Assembly (NCBI GenBank): GCA_937910665.1
Contig: CALEPR010000112.1
Location: forward strand, 1 to 7,061
Source: an uncultured Selenomonadales bacterium
GTDB lineage: Bacteria; Bacillota; Negativicutes; Selenomonadales; Selenomonadaceae
Length of the DNA: 7,061 nucleotides
Direction of reading: 5' to 3'
A program made the translations under genes and the position numbers. The notes below the pieces were generated by a model. The model was given only the letters and a program-made list of their open reading frames with translations. It did not search any database and had not been told where the DNA came from. Numbering within the stretch: position 1 is the first letter of the stretch; each line of letters starts with the position of its first letter. Below are positions 6,380 through 7,061 of this stretch, one piece after another.

Positions 6380-6408
6380 ATTATAAACGCCGCTATTTTT
6401 TTTGTAAA
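6380..6408 (-). promoter_or_regulatory. Strong sigma-70 promoter of putP
   Basis: On the minus strand TTTACA (6408-6403) and TATAAT (6385-6380) are separated by exactly 17 bp, so eleven of twelve positions match consensus. The start would be near 6373, leaving a short leader of about 24 nt to the TTG start. As recA follows putP by only 30 bp with no terminator between them, this promoter probably also supplies some recA transcript. Confidence 0.88.
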
Positions 6409-6442
6409 GGCGAAAATATTTTTAATCGATAATGTTTGTAGT

Positions 6443-6449
6443 AAGGAGG
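6443..6449 (+). promoter_or_regulatory. Ribosome binding site of the secreted FlgT/LPP20-like gene
   Basis: AAGGAGG is a near-perfect Shine-Dalgarno sequence 9 bases ahead of ATG 6459. The in-frame ATG at 6432 lies upstream of it and would translate through it, so 6459 is the better start. Confidence 0.85.
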
Positions 6450-6458
6450 CTGATTCTC

Positions 6459-7012
6459 ATGAAAAGGATTTTAATGCTGATAATTTTTGCGATTATGTTC
6501 ACAGCGACGGGCGTACAGGCGGCGCCGCAGATAATAGAGGCGAGCGGTGAATACGAAATTGGCGGGCACGATACGCGCGAAAACGCAAAGAAAATCGCCC
6601 TTGAAAACGCCATGAGAAACGCGCTGGAACAGGTTGGAGTTCGCGTCAAAACTTACAGCGAGGTAAATAATTTCAAGCTCACGAGCGACCAGATTAAAAC
6701 CGTCAGCGCCGGAATTATCAAGGTGCAGGAGCGAACCATTGAATATCTCGAAGGCGGCAGGCTTTGCGTCGCGACGATTACCGCCGTTGTCGATTTGGAC
6801 GGCGATTTCAGAAATTTCGTCGCGAATAAATTTACCGCTGAGCCAGTCAAAAATAATTCGCCGTCGGATACCAGATTCAATCGTTTTCATGCCGGTTATA
6901 AATATTTCGTCGCGCAGGAAGTAACTGACCCGGAAATTTTGCACCAGCTCGAAAGAGCCGCCCGCGCCATTGACGAGGACAAAGACTACCAAATGCAGGA
7001 ATGGGGCAATAC
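6459..7012 (+). CDS. Secreted FlgT/LPP20-like domain protein, 3' end missing
   Basis: From ATG 6459, 184 genuine codons are present before adapter sequence interrupts the gene. Residues 1-21 (MKRILMLIIF... ending VQA) are a Sec signal peptide with an AXA-like cleavage site before APQ; no lipobox cysteine is seen. Residues of about 26-125 have the pattern of the FlgT N-terminal/LPP20-type fold: EASGEYEIGG, an Ala-rich helix with ENAKKIALENAMRNALEQVGV, then strands such as YLEGGRLCVATITAVVDLDG. Such domains occur in flagellar accessory proteins and in assorted periplasmic or outer-membrane lipoproteins. The remainder (about 140-184) looks helical and may start a second domain. No flagellar gene is adjacent, so a flagellar role is not supported. 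The stop codon at 7032-7034 lies in adapter and is not real; the C-terminal extent is unknown. Confidence 0.75.
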
Positions 7013-7061
7013 AGATCGGAAGAGCGTCGTGTAGGGAAAGAGTGTAGATCTCGGTGGTCGC
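7013..7061 (+). other. Illumina TruSeq adapter sequence (not genomic)
   Basis: The 49 bases from AGATCGGAAGAGCGTCGTGT onward match, as I recall it, the reverse complement of the Illumina TruSeq universal adapter through to ...CTCGGTGGTCGC at the window end. It interrupts the coding frame of the secreted protein gene. Untrimmed adapter at a contig end is a common assembly artefact. These bases should be trimmed, and the seven residues TDRKSVV that appear to end the protein are wholly or partly adapter-derived. Confidence 0.98.

Larger units (their letters stand above)
6350..6458. other. Divergent intergenic region between putP and the secreted protein gene
   Basis: This 109-bp region holds the putP promoter and ribosome binding site on the minus strand and the ribosome binding site of the secreted gene on the plus strand. 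For the plus-strand gene the best -10-like hexamer is GATAAT (6428-6433), but no good -35 lies at proper distance, so its promoter is unresolved. The short motif GTTTGT occurs on both strands (minus strand near 6367-6373, plus strand at 6434-6439), too short to be called an operator. Confidence 0.55.

Noticed and set aside
6471..6992. Minus-strand open frame of 173 codons opposite the secreted protein gene
   Set aside because: The plus-strand gene has a near-perfect ribosome binding site and a signal peptide. The antisense product shows no recognisable feature.

Overview
The window looks like a low-to-medium GC, Firmicutes-type bacterial chromosome. Strong AGGAGG-like ribosome binding sites, sigma-70-type promoters close to consensus, AT-rich gaps and frequent TTG/GTG starts support this. 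RecA is of the Firmicutes type. The last gene has a classical Sec signal peptide followed by a FlgT/LPP20-like secreted domain, so a didermic Firmicute (Negativicutes, for example a gut or rumen Selenomonadales member) is my best guess. That placement is inference and not proven. The final 49 bases are Illumina adapter, so the window reaches the end of a short-read contig, probably from a draft genome or metagenome.

Layout, left to right. A 5' fragment of tRNA-Ser(UGA) on the minus strand is cut by the window start and has its own promoter with both hexamers at consensus (69-97). Six protein genes follow, five of them on the minus strand, so transcription runs right to left. In transcription order these are putP-type Na+/proline symporter (6349-4871), recA (4840-3782), a CapA-family lipoprotein (3720-2623), a tail-anchored coiled-coil protein made of 11-residue repeats (2604-2077), and a processive family 2 glycosyltransferase (2042-786). 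A half-size chromate-transporter (CHR) protein (675-112) follows on the same strand, just before the tRNA. On the plus strand, divergent from putP, is a secreted FlgT/LPP20-like gene (6459 onward) truncated by the contig end.

Expression. A strong promoter (TTTACA-17-TATAAT) drives putP. recA follows only 30 bp later and may also have its own weaker promoter inside the end of putP. An intrinsic terminator follows recA and ends only three bases before the ribosome binding site of the CapA gene. The CapA, coiled-coil and glycosyltransferase genes are spaced 18 and 34 bp apart and look like one operon, fed by read-through or by an unrecognised promoter.

How the genes may work together. PutP and RecA are housekeeping proteins. 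The CapA lipoprotein, the membrane-anchored coiled coil and the PgaC/BcsA-like synthase form a plausible envelope or exopolymer module; that is inference from adjacency. No stretch above about 110 bp lacks a gene. I see no mobile element, CRISPR array or phage gene. The most certain unusual points are the adapter at the end, the 33-bp tandem repeats in the coiled-coil gene, and the terminator abutting the CapA ribosome binding site.
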